A DNA stretch of 64,000 nt, taken from Bromus sterilis. Taxonomy: Eukaryota > Streptophyta > Magnoliopsida > Poales > Poaceae. The position numbers were made by a program, and so were the translations under genes. The notes under the pieces were generated by a model, which had not been told where the DNA came from, searched no databases, and worked only from the letters and a program-made list of their open reading frames with translations. The stretch covers positions 313,420,031 through 313,484,030 of the forward strand of contig OX465600.1 in the NCBI GenBank assembly GCA_950022295.1. The letters are read 5' to 3'. Shown piece after piece: positions 38,963 to 48,530 of this stretch (within the stretch, counting starts at the first letter, position 1; each line of letters opens with the position of its first letter).

Positions 38963-39796
38963 GCTCATGACCCACCCCTCTCGATTCATCCCGGTAGCAC
39001 AAAAATGTACCGAGATCTACGCCAGAGATTTTGGTGGACTAGGATGAAGAGAGACATTGCTCAATTTGTTGCTGAATGTGATGTTTGTCTTCGCATTAAG
39101 GCAGAACATCAAAGACATGCTGGTACTCTTCAACCTTTGTCTATTCCCGAGTGGAAATGGGACAAAGTCGGTATGGACATCATCACTGGTTTTCCAAAAA
39201 CCCAGAAAGGAAATGATGACATCTTCGTTGTCATTGACCGACTATCAAAAGTTGCTCACTTCCTTCAAGTTCGCGAGTCTATAACTGCTAGTCAGTTAGC
39301 AGACTTGTATGTCTCTAGAATTGTGTCTCTTCACGGTGTTCCTTCGGAAATCAATTCTGATCGTGGTAGCCTTTGCACCTCTAGATTCTGGGGAAGCTTT
39401 CAAAATGCTATGGGAACTCATCTCTCCTTTAGTACAACTTTCCATCCTCAGTCTAGCGGTCAAGTTGAAAGGGTTAACCAAATTCTTGAATACATGATCA
39501 GAGCTTGTGTTATCTCTTTCGGAAAGAATTGGGAGAAATCTCTTCCATTCGCCGAATTTGCTTATAACAATAGTTTCCAATCTAGTCTGAACATGGCTCC
39601 TTTTGAACTCCTCTATGGCCGAAGATGTCGAACACCCCTTAACTGGTCAGAAACCGGTGAAAAACAACTCTTTGGACCGGATATGATCAAGGAAGCAGAA
39701 GAGCAAGTTCTCATTGTTCGTGATCGTTTGAGAACCGCCCAATCTCGTCAGAAAAGCTACTATGATCGTCATCATAGAGGAGAGCTACAATATTGA
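38963..39796 (+). pseudogene. int: Chromovirus integrase core
   Basis: An HHCC zinc-binding region (histidines at the start, CDVC as the cysteine pair) precedes the DDE catalytic core. First Asp is in GMDIITGFP (about 39174), second Asp in INSDRG (about 39358) and Glu in GQVERVNQ (about 39465). LLYGRRCRTPLNW is the conserved stretch after the core. 264 codons from 39005 are open, the longest undamaged pol segment. The frame ends at 39794-39796 through a frameshift near 39780. The integrase would insert cDNA into chromatin. Confidence 0.9.
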
Positions 39797-40234
39797 TGAG
39801 AAGGCTTACCTTCGGGTTACTCCTCTGAAGGGAACCCAACGATTCGCCCCACGTTACATCGGACCTTTCCGCATTCTTGCTAAACGTGGAGAAGTTGCCT
39901 ACCAACTTGAACTACCTCCGCACCTTTCCCGAGTACATGATGTATTCCATGTGTCACAACTCAGGCATTGCTTCAAGGACCCCATCCGCGAAGTTGACCA
40001 TGAAATGCTTGATCTCCAAGATGACCTTTCTTATCGAGAGTACGATGTTGGTATTCTTGATTCCGCAAAGCGTGTCACTCGTCGTCAGAAGATCAAGTTC
40101 CTGAAAGTCCAATAGTCACATCACTCCGAGAAAGAAGCAACATGGGAAAGAGAAGAACGCCTCCGTGCCGAGTACCCCACCTTCCTCCAGATGACTTCTG
40201 AATCTCGGGACGAGATTCTTTTGAGTGGGGGCGA
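39780..40234 (+). pseudogene. Integrase C-terminus and chromodomain
   Basis: After the frameshift the frame holds the GPFRIL and HDVFHVSQLR motifs of the Ty3 integrase C-terminus. It then enters a chromodomain, interrupted by TAG at 40113-40115 and recognisable after it by EKEATWEREE. Chromodomains of this clade guide integration to marked chromatin. The end of the frame overlaps the polypurine tract and the start of the 3' LTR. Confidence 0.82.
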
Positions 40235-40235
40235 G
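40223..40235 (+). other. Polypurine tract of the chromovirus
   Basis: GAGTGGGGGCGAG lies directly before the 3' LTR. The sequence just upstream (CTCGGGACGAGATTC) closely resembles the equivalent site of the LARD-like element read on its own strand. Confidence 0.85.
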
Positions 40236-40236
40236 T

Positions 40237-43200
40237 TGTCAGAACCCCAACTAGGGTAAGTGCTAGGGCTTGCTTGACCCTTTGCATCATGTGAAAATTT
40301 CAAATAGAAATTCAGAAAATGGGGAAAAGAAAAGCCCTGAGAAATTAAATCAAATGGCCAGATAAAAATCTTTTTCCAAAAATCATTTCAACCTTTGGAA
40401 AATTCCTATAAATGATGGTGATCATTTCAAAAGTGGTTTGGGTTCATTCCCATGCCTATGGAATTTTCTCAAATTCAAAAGGTGCCTTGGAAATTAAATA
40501 AAACCACAATTTGAATTGAAATTCAAAATGTTTGAATTTCAAAAATGCTCAAAACCTAGGGGTGGCTTGCTTCTGGTCACCTAGGGTTTATTAAATTATT
40601 GGGGCATTTTACTAAAATGCCTAGCTATTTAACTCTAGGCAAAACAAGAATTACAGAAAAATAAAAAGAAAGAAAAAGAAAAGGGGAGTACCCTGGCTTC
40701 CAGCCCAACTAGACCCCCCCCCCGGCCTACCTGGCCTCGGCCCAGCCCAACTCTCCTCTGTTGTCTTCCTCAACTAGCTCGGTGGCGAGCTAGGAGGAAG
40801 CCGGCGACGCCAGCGCGACGATGAGGCTCTTCTAGGACTCCCCAGCCCCCCTGCGCGTGCCACACACGCCCCCAGAAGCCCCCGTGCTCTTCTCTCCTCC
40901 ATAGGTCGCCAGCCTCCCTCTGCTTCGCAAATCTCGCGCGCACCCGAGAGCCAGCCGGAGCACGCCGTCGTGCCCGACGTGGCCAACGGCCTTCCCTCGC
41001 CGCACCGCCGTGTCCCGTGGACTCCCAGTAGACATCTGCATCGCGCTGCCCCTCGAATTGAAGCCGGGACGCTCCGTGGATGAAGCCATCTTCAACTCCC
41101 CACTGCCGGCCGCCATTGTTGCCGACGAGGAATTCCTCCTCCAACGGCTCGCCTCCGACCACGCAAACGCCACAGCTCGAACCAGGGTGAGCTCGCAGTT
41201 CATTTCCCACTTCTCCCGCTCTCCCCCGTGCCCCCGTGCCCGTTTCCCTCTTCATCAGTCGCCGACCGCAGGTGCTCTTCGTGACCGGTGATGTTCCAGC
41301 CGTCCCCGAGTTCCCCACCTTGTCCTAGGTGACGCGCGCAAGCAAGGGGATCCCCCTGGTGGTCTTCCCGTTCGATTTGGCGCACTGGAACACCAACCAG
41401 AGCAACTCCGGCGAGCTCCAGTCACCGGCGATGACACCCGGGTCAGCCCCGGGTTATTTTAACCCTAAACCCCCCTAACCCCCCTCTAATCACTCACTGA
41501 CTGGTGGGCCCTAGCCCCCCCTAAGCTAACCAAAATTTAATTAACAGAGGGATCAACCCCCTGTGACACTGTCCACTGGGTCCCACTGGTCAGAGGGGCC
41601 CCTACGTCATGATGACGCCATGCTGATGCAATAAATGGAATAAAACATTAAAGAAAATCCAGAAATTCCAGAAATTAGCCAAAACTTCAATAAATCATAG
41701 AAAATTCATACTAACTCCAAATTTAATAAATAATATATGAAAAATTATCAGAAAAATGCAAGGATTAAGAATATGCACTTTGTTTCTATGTTTGACCATT
41801 TTTAAATGGGTGAACAGTGACAATGCATATTTAGCTAATTTGAAAGTCATATATGGAGTTTGAATTTGCAATTCCTTTGCAATACACTTCATTTAAATTG
41901 AATGTGCCACAAATCAATACCCTTTACACCATAGAACAACTTATCATGTGCTTGTGCATTTACTCCGAAGTTGTCCCCCTTTGTTGATGTTTGTGCCGGT
42001 AACAGCTTCGCCGAGACGGTGATCGCCCCGAAGGAGAAGAAGATCGGTAAACCCCGTGTATTGTCAGCAAGGCAAGAAAACCCCATTGATCATGTCTATC
42101 AAATCCTACTTCCCTCTCAGCCTTGCTTATGCATGTTTAGGAGATCACCAAGACACGTTCTTTCGCTTAGTTGAACCCATTCTGATGCATGACCTATCAT
42201 TTTGTCACCGTATTAAGCAAACCACAATCTTAGCAGATTTAGGAGTTGGTTGTTGAGCATGTGACCCCTGCAACTGTTACTGCTTGTTGCATGCTTGGAG
42301 GGTACAATGAGGTTACTTTGATATGTGAGTCGGTTTGGTTGTGATCATGTTACTGATGAAGGTGAAACCGTGTCGGTGAATCCACCCTAAACAAAGGTGA
42401 ATGATGAGAGGCTGTGTAGGAGTACAAAGTGGGTGGTCTCGTTGAACACTGCCCTAGGCCCCGAGTTCCTGTTTTGTGATCCAAGACAAAGAGTATGACC
42501 ACATGTAGGGTTTATGGGAGCCCCGTTTGGCCTCTTTACTTACCCGATCCGATCCAGGAGTCACATTAGATTCGGGCTTTCCATTTGGCATGTGCATAGA
42601 AAAAGAATGATGAAAGGTTGCATCATATAGATATGTGGGCGGACCTGTGAGGCAGTAAAACCATCTGGCAGAGGTGGCGTCTCGGTCCCTTGCATTATCT
42701 GAGTCCGTTTCGTTGAACCGGCCGAACTCTCGAGCGGTGCCAAACTCAGGTAGTCGACTCCTGGATTAGAGAAGGTGATGTGAGGGTAGTGCCTTGGTTA
42801 CATCCACGTCCGACACCCGCTTGAATGGTGCCAAGAACGAGGCGATAAGTGATGACACGCGTGTGAAGATGTACACCCCTGCAGGGTTAATGAACTATTC
42901 GAATAGCCGTGTCCGCGGTTATGGACTATGTGGAGACCTCTACTTGATCATAGACAACTTGAACCGGATACTTCTAAAACACACCAAGATAAGTGTGAGT
43001 GCTATGGCGTGCTCCTCGTGGGGAAGTCGAGGAAGTATCCATAGTGGTGTATTGGCTGGAGACTTGGTAGTGGACTCGTGTACACTTCTTACCTCAAGTC
43101 TGGTACTCGTAGTACAGGACTAGCCAAGTCAAAGCTGAAACTTCTGCATGTTGAAACCCCACCTCCCTTTACCTTGAAACTTGTGCATGAGTAGTATAGC

Positions 43201-44034
43201 TCCTACGTAAGTCTTGCTGAGTACGACTTTGTACTCACGTTTGCTTATTCTATGTTTTAGATGAGAAACCAGACCCCGATGGAGTCACCTTCCTGAAGCT
43301 CGACGTTGACCATCGTAGTATAGTTCCAGACAGCAGTCAGGTCCCTTGTGGAGGACTATGTATGTTACAAGGCTTCTCTAAGCCATTTGTTAATCTTGTC
43401 TATACTTAGACCTATTTTTCTTCCGTTGTTTGATGTAATGTTGATCACAGCCATGTGATCTTTGTATGCTCTATGTGTAAGTCAATAAAGACATACTTTG
43501 TAGAGTTCATGCAATGTGTACCCGCTGTTTACACTAGACATGTATGTTGCGTGTATGATTATAACATGCATGTCTTAGTGTGGGGTTCGATTGCTTAGTT
43601 GTGTTCTTGCCGGCGGTCTTTTATACACCAAGTGGCCCTTAGCTGTGCGCAGCTTGGGGCATCGCGATGCCATTGCTCGTGACTCGGTCACGTGGCACAC
43701 TTTGGTGTATGATTGAGCCCGCCCGAGACCTCGACTAAGTGATCGGGCTGGAGTATGTTTATGTAAGTGTTATGATTCAATCGATTATATGGTTGAGGTG
43801 ACTTGTCTATGAGTATGGGATTTCACCACCCATAAGCATTTAGACTTGTGAGCGAATGATGAGGACCCATCTCAGATGATCATCCGGGCCTGGATGGGAT
43901 GCCCCTCACGTTCGATGCTTTCCGAGAGTGTTCTGTGCTTGGCCTTGTCTGCTTAGAAAAGTGGGTACAGCTCTCGGCTCTCCATATGATTGTTTTGTAA
44001 CAGGAATTACATACGCATATTCTGGGTCCCGACA
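40237..44034 (+). mobile_element. Chromovirus 3' LTR (3798 bp)
   Basis: It starts TGTCAGAACCCC (40237) and ends GGGTCCCGACA (44034), an imperfect inverted repeat at the ends. Structure: an AT-rich first part, an A-rich tract (40640-40690), then a GC-rich block (40690-41450), then AT-rich and mixed sequence. This A-rich then GC/CT-rich order mirrors the LARD-like LTR read on its minus strand. Frames in the GC-rich block (such as 40770-41318 on the minus strand) match no known protein. The partner LTR is not in the window. Confidence 0.88.
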
Positions 44035-44299
44035 GTAGACAGGCTGGGGGTCCTTCATTTGCAACCGTGGGTTTTCACCCTAAATATCACTGACGGGTTT
44101 TCAAAGAACCGTCAGCCCTACATCATCCACGCAATAATTTTCAGAATGGTGGCCATTGGCGTACGTTTCCTAGACGGTTCAGTTTCGGGCACATGGATTT
44201 TTATTTCTACCGTTTGTGTTGAGATCACTACAAATTGTTTCGAACAAGGGACAGGGAAAGGAGTGTCGTGTTAGCCCCTCATTGCACTAGTGGTGGAAG
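44035..44299. other. Unassigned spacer with a small hairpin
   Basis: It begins with GTAGA, the candidate target duplication of the chromovirus. It contains CTGACGGG...ACCGTCAG (44090-44115), an inverted repeat around a short loop that looks like a fragment of a small DNA transposon. No gene is visible. Confidence 0.4.
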
Positions 44300-45010
44300 T
44301 TATATATGTGACCCTCTTTTATATCTTGTTCTTGATTGTTCTTGCATGTTCTCCGTTGTAGTTTATAGCTTTGGCCAAGTAGTAGATTGTGACTCCAAGA
44401 GGGAGCGTGATGCCAGATAGTAGGTTCATGCCTCCTGATGTCTAGCTTGAGTGACAGAAACATGGGAGTAAAGAATGTGTTGTTGCTACTGATGTAGGTG
44501 GATATTTAGAAGTAGATGGTGATGGATAAACGGTCTACTTGCTTCGGTGTAATGCCTACATAATTGAGCCTTGCATTATTTGTTAGCATAATTGGAATTG
44601 TTGTGCATTCATAATTCTGTCAATAGTCCAATTGTAATTTGTTCACTCAACATAAGTTTTATTGTCATTTGAGAAAGAGAGACGTCACTAGTGAATGATA
44701 TGATACCCCGGTCCATATTCCCATCATATATTTAATGCCGCTTCAATTTACTTTCGTAGTTTACTTTTGTTGCTTTACTTTTTCGTTTCTCTATCGTATA
44801 CTTGTAACATTTCGTAGATGGAGAGAAAGGGGATTGACAACCCCTATGACTCATTCGGTGTGAGAGTATCTTGTTTTTTGTGTGCTGGTCCAGGTCCAAC
44901 AATTTGGCTAGAGATCGCCAAGAAGTTTATTCCCATCAAGCAATTTCTGGAGCCATTGAAGGGGACCACTTACTTGTAGCATTTGGAGTCCTTCTGGATT
45001 CGATAACCTT
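44300..45010 (+). mobile_element. Athila/Sabrina-like LTR fragment
   Basis: The stretch 44320-44490 matches 63430-63560 in the LTR at the right end of the window (GGCCAAGTAGTAGATTG; CTCCAAGAGGGAGCG; GAGTGACAGAAACATG). The downstream part (AGAGAAAGGGGATTGACAACCCC) is typical of the later part of such Triticeae LTRs. Both ends are missing: the 5' half is absent and the sequence stops at CGATAACCTT just before CACTAGTACA. Confidence 0.65.
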
Positions 45011-45490
45011 CACTAGTACACGCGATAGCTATCCAAACGGTTTTTTACCCCTATCGCCTACGGGAATCGAAACCGTCGCTTTGCGTTTGATTGCGATAAG
45101 GGGGGCCTATTCCACACGATAGCTAGAAACCGTTGCATCTGTACTAGTCCGTGTAGACGGACAAGATTACTCTAACGTTTGAGATGCCCTCTTTATCGCA
45201 AACACTTATCCACGAATGTCCATGTGAGATTTTATCCTATAGCATACGTTTAAGCCAGAAACTACGTTTGTGTTGAGTTATGCCATCCCAAATGTTGGTG
45301 TGTCGGGAACTGCGTGGGATACCTGGAGCTATTCCATACAGTTTGCATATAGTACACGTTTGTGTTGTTCACACGTACACAAACGTTTGTCAAATGCTCG
45401 TGTGGTTTCAGAATTAAATCCCAAACGTTCTTTTCGGTCGAACTGTGTGTGTTGTACGCTTAACATTACAAACGTTTGTGCACAAAATAT
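45011..45490. mobile_element. Possible CACTA-type terminus with subterminal repeats
   Basis: CACTAGTACA at 45011 could be a CACTA end. Within 140 bp there are two direct copies of an element around CGATAGCTA...AAACGG/AAACCG (about 45023 and 45113), and TGTACTAGT occurs inverted at 45140-45148. From 45240 to 45490 the motif AAACGTTTGT and close variants recur (ACGTTTGTG, CACACGTACACAAACG, ACAAACGTTTGTGCAC). Such subterminal repeats are characteristic of CACTA elements. No transposase is visible, and no convincing matching right end was found. Confidence 0.35.
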
Positions 45491-45672
45491 GGTGTGGAAT
45501 TAGAAATAAATCTCCAATGCTCATTTCTTATCGAATGTGTGTGATGTACATAGCTATCGGTGATGACCTTATATGCAGAACCGTGTGCAATGATCTAATC
45601 ACTCGCAGTTTAATTAGCATTATATTTATCTGAAATATTTTAGGATATTTTTTAATTGCTGATATAAGCACA

Positions 45673-45675
<3 letters not shown>

Positions 45676-45712
<37 letters not shown>
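45676..45712. repeat. (TA)n microsatellite
   Basis: An almost perfect TA dinucleotide run of about 18 units. It lies downstream of the B3 gene fragment. Confidence 0.9.
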
Positions 45713-45716
<4 letters not shown>

Positions 45717-45906
45717 TATATATAACACGGTATCTTTCATATGCTTGTAATGCTCACCAGGATTTTCATATTTACTGAAATCACAGTACAACCAGCAGCT
45801 AGTACAGCAGGCCACAATAAAAAAACACGAAATCTATGGTTACAACCAGCAGATAGTACACCAGGCCGCAATACAGAAACAACCTTTGCAAAGTACAACA
45901 TCATAG

Positions 45907-46407
45907 TTAGTAGATAGACAGATGAATCTCATCTGGGAAGCTGTCGAAGCGGAATGCAAAAATTGAGCCTTCAAGAATGTTGAAGGCCTTTGCAACTTTA
46001 GCCCAGCGCCTATGGATGACTTCAAGCCCATCACTTGCCCTCTTCAGGAAGACTTCAATATTATAGCGCCGGTGTTGTACGCAAACCTTTCTTGCCTCTT
46101 GACCATACAGGTGGTTTGATAGATAATCATCGGTGAACTGCTTCGGAAAAGACTGAATACAAAGATAGGCATAAATATAGTTTTTCAGTATTGAAATTGT
46201 GTGCATAGGGGAAAATATGGTAGGGTGTAAATTACTACCATCCTATAGGAGACTGAAGTCTTCTTCATTGTGCAGACAAAGAGTTTGTTGTCTTTTGTGG
46301 CCAGTTTCTTTATCCTTACAATTTTTCTAAGTTTCTTGACTTGATTGATAGTCATGGTCACCTCGTTTCCCCAGATGCAAAATGGGTTGAACAGTGGATC
46401 TAATACT
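45907..46407 (-). CDS. B3 DNA-binding-domain gene fragment (REM-like), two exons
   Basis: I infer two minus-strand exons: 46239-46407 and 45907-46152. The intron is bounded by a GT donor (ATG|GTAGTA) and a good acceptor (TTGTATTCAG|TC), and the join keeps the frame. The first exon holds NKLFVCTMKKTSVS and the second FPKQFTDDYLSNHL, VQHRRYNIEVFLKR, RRWAKVAKAFNILEGS and FAFRF. This is the order and spacing of a plant B3 domain, with the W..V..A..L..G...F core. The protein ends shortly after the domain (HLSIY, TAA). B3 proteins are nuclear transcription factors. Upstream exons are uncertain, and the upstream acceptor (TTGTCAG, 46408-46414) shows that more exons are needed. It may be a captured gene fragment. 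Confidence 0.6.
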
Positions 46408-46971
46408 CTGACAAATGGAGATACAAGCAAAATGTAAATATTAGAACACGAGCAATGTCATTTCTCCTTCAATTGTACACTAATGGGATATAAGCCATTT
46501 AGACCAGGTGCATACCTCAGTTGTAAATCTCAGAGTCACCCATTACTACCCTGAAATTGCATAAAGTACATAATGATTAGGTAATACAAGAATTGGCATG
46601 CATTCAATGATAATAGGTTCGTGCATGCATAATACACCATACAATCCAACAGATTTAAGACATGGAAAGTCCAGCTAAGTAACTACAACATGCCTAACAA
46701 TTATAGGAAATGTATACGTTTTCATGTGTTAATGATCGCTAATTAACTTTGGTATCACTTTCAATGATAACATTATACAGAGTATGAGTTCAATTACTTG
46801 AAGTTGTAGATGCAATCCAAACAAAATAATAATTTTCAGATGCAATCGAAATAAAATAAATAAATTATAGATGCAAGGCATGAGCAACGCATGTGGAAAG
46901 GGTGATCTGAAGATAATTTAACTCTGTGGCATATCTAACTAAACATATGTATCTAGGAAGCTAAGAAGGAG

Positions 46972-47178
46972 CTACTCGTCACCGGTGGAGATGGCAATAG
47001 GATCCTTCCCATTGGAAGAAGGTGAGGTTTCCTCGTTGTGGCTACCCTCCACACCGTCGTAGTAGACGACTGCCAGACCTGGATTCAAGGAAAGCACGCG
47101 ATGGCGCGCGAGTGCGGTGAGGGTGGAATCCACGTCAAGTGTCCTCCATGATTTGGTGGTCGGACCATACAGGATCAA
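46972..47178 (-). CDS. Possible upstream exon of the B3 gene, hypothetical
   Basis: A 68-codon minus-strand frame (MILYGPTTKSWRTLDV...) ends in an acidic, Ser-rich tail. It lies 565 bp upstream of the B3 exons on the same strand. GC-rich sequence (47180-47630) lies upstream of it and could be the first exon or leader. I recognise no domain and cannot place the splice sites between it and 46407. It may be unrelated. Confidence 0.25.
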   Translation of the reverse strand: MILYGPTTKSWRTLDVDSTLTALARHRVLSLNPGLAVVYYDGVEGSHNEETSPSSNGKDPIAISTGDE

Positions 47179-47912
47179 TGGAGGAGTAAGACCATGAGCA
47201 TGAGGAGGGCGGCGGTGATCTTACCGGAATAGGGTGAGCGGTGAACTGAAGAGGTGTGGCTAGCAGGGAGGGGGCCGACCGGCCTACGCATTCTAGGCCG
47301 CCGCACGCGATATACGGAATGGGTGTTGCGCAGTGTAGGCCGTCGCGCCCGTTATATGGAACCGGGGCCGGGTTGCGTCGTGTAGGTCGCCGCGCGAGTT
47401 GCCTACGTCGTCTAGGCCACAGTGCTTGGAGGAGCAAGGGAGGGCTTGAACAAGAAGGGGGGAATGCGGATTTTGGTGGTGGATGGAAGGAGGGGGCAGC
47501 GTAGATATTCACGCGGAAGGCAAAATGTTTGGGTAGGTGAGGAGGGGGGCTGGCGGGAGAAGTGATATCGCAGATGAAACTAAAAATAAATCCGTATGGG
47601 TTTATAATCTTATCGCAAACAGTCAAATTTTTTACCCGAGTGAGATGATGCGGGAACCTTCAAAATTTGGTGCAAATTATCCTGATTATAGAGAACTTCC
47701 ATGTCATTGAATATATTAAGAGCATCTGTTAATTTGAGAAATGCCCCTGAGTCATCAGCAAAGCTCACACTTGCTAAATCGAACCAGCTCGATAGTTAAA
47801 CATGGTAATGGACTTAACATAGCTCTTACTCAAGGTCTACAGGAATAACAAAAGTCCGGCGCCTAATTAAACAAATACTCCTAGTGCTTGTGTGCATAAT
47901 CAAATGAAGATT

Positions 47913-48443
47913 CTACTGGCCGCCTTCTCCATCGTCGTTGCCAGATGGGGCACTGTTGGCCTCTTGGACGTCCATGAGCTAGTCCAGAGAGGCCGTTGGG
48001 GTATCGGCGTATGCCGCTGCCCTGTTGGCCTCCTGGATGTCAATGAGGTGGTCCAGAGAGGCCGCCGCGGCATCGGCGTATGCCGCCGCCCTGTTGGCGG
48101 CTTCCGTCTCCATACGGGCTAATGCAGACGCCCTGGTCGTTTTCGTAAATGCACCTAGGGCGGATGCCATCGGGATGGAGAACACGGAGATGGCATGTGT
48201 CCTGGAGTAAAAAGGGATCGCCAATCAGGCATGACGGGCCAGCAAGTTGGAAATAGCCGGGAAATCGGTGATGCTCGGGGCGGCCGGGCTAATGGAGGAA
48301 TCGGTCACCAAAAAATGCCTCGCATAGAAAACGCGCAAGGCCGTGCTCTGGGCAGCATCGTCGGAACCATCGCCCCCGTCATGCATCCGGTCGGCGGTAT
48401 AGGCGGCCCTACGAGTCCTCTTGTAGCGAGTCGACGTCCCCAT
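47913..48443 (-). pseudogene. Ala-rich hypothetical protein, frame broken by two stops
   Basis: One minus-strand frame of 177 codons runs from an ATG at 48441-48443 to TAG at 47913-47915. It is interrupted only by a TGA (48225-48227) and a TAG (47979-47981). The start is MGTSTRYKRTRRAAYTADR. The C-terminal part contains a 69-bp in-frame direct repeat (starts 47955 and 48024) encoding LIDIQEANRAAAYAD and variants. A repeat length divisible by three and a frame that continues past the stops suggest a former coding sequence. I do not recognise the protein. Confidence 0.45.
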
Positions 48444-48530
48444 CCGAGAGACCTATGCCGATTGATGGGTTGGGGAATAAACTGTGTGCTTGAATCACCG
48501 AAGGTGAGGAAATCGAGATGAGGATTGAAT

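Larger units (their letters stand above)
35810..44034 (+). mobile_element. Ty3 chromovirus (Tekay-like), right part: gag-pol and 3' LTR
   Basis: The domain order gag - protease - RT - RNase H - integrase - chromodomain identifies a Ty3 chromovirus, and the RT and integrase style fits the Tekay/Del clade. A 3' LTR of 3798 bp follows. The 5' LTR, PBS and first gag codons are absent because the LARD array abuts at 35810. The coding region carries stops at 36856, 37770, 38480, 38726, 38933, 38960 and 40113, and frameshifts near 37550, 38066 and 39780, so it cannot make a polyprotein. GTAGA (44035-44039) is the candidate target duplication at the right end. Confidence 0.9.

Noticed and set aside
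40770..41318. 182-codon minus-strand frame in the chromovirus 3' LTR
   Set aside because: It lies in the GC-rich LTR block, antisense, with overlapping frames on both strands and no domain.
44948..44965. Primer-binding-site-like TGGAGCCATTGAAGGGGA
   Set aside because: It resembles a tRNA-Asp PBS weakly, but the flanking sequence aligns with LTR interior and LTR-like sequence continues after it.
47135..47626. 163-codon minus-strand frame upstream of the B3 gene fragment
   Set aside because: It is Pro/Ser/Arg-rich low-complexity sequence with imperfect GC-rich repeats; more likely leader or promoter sequence.
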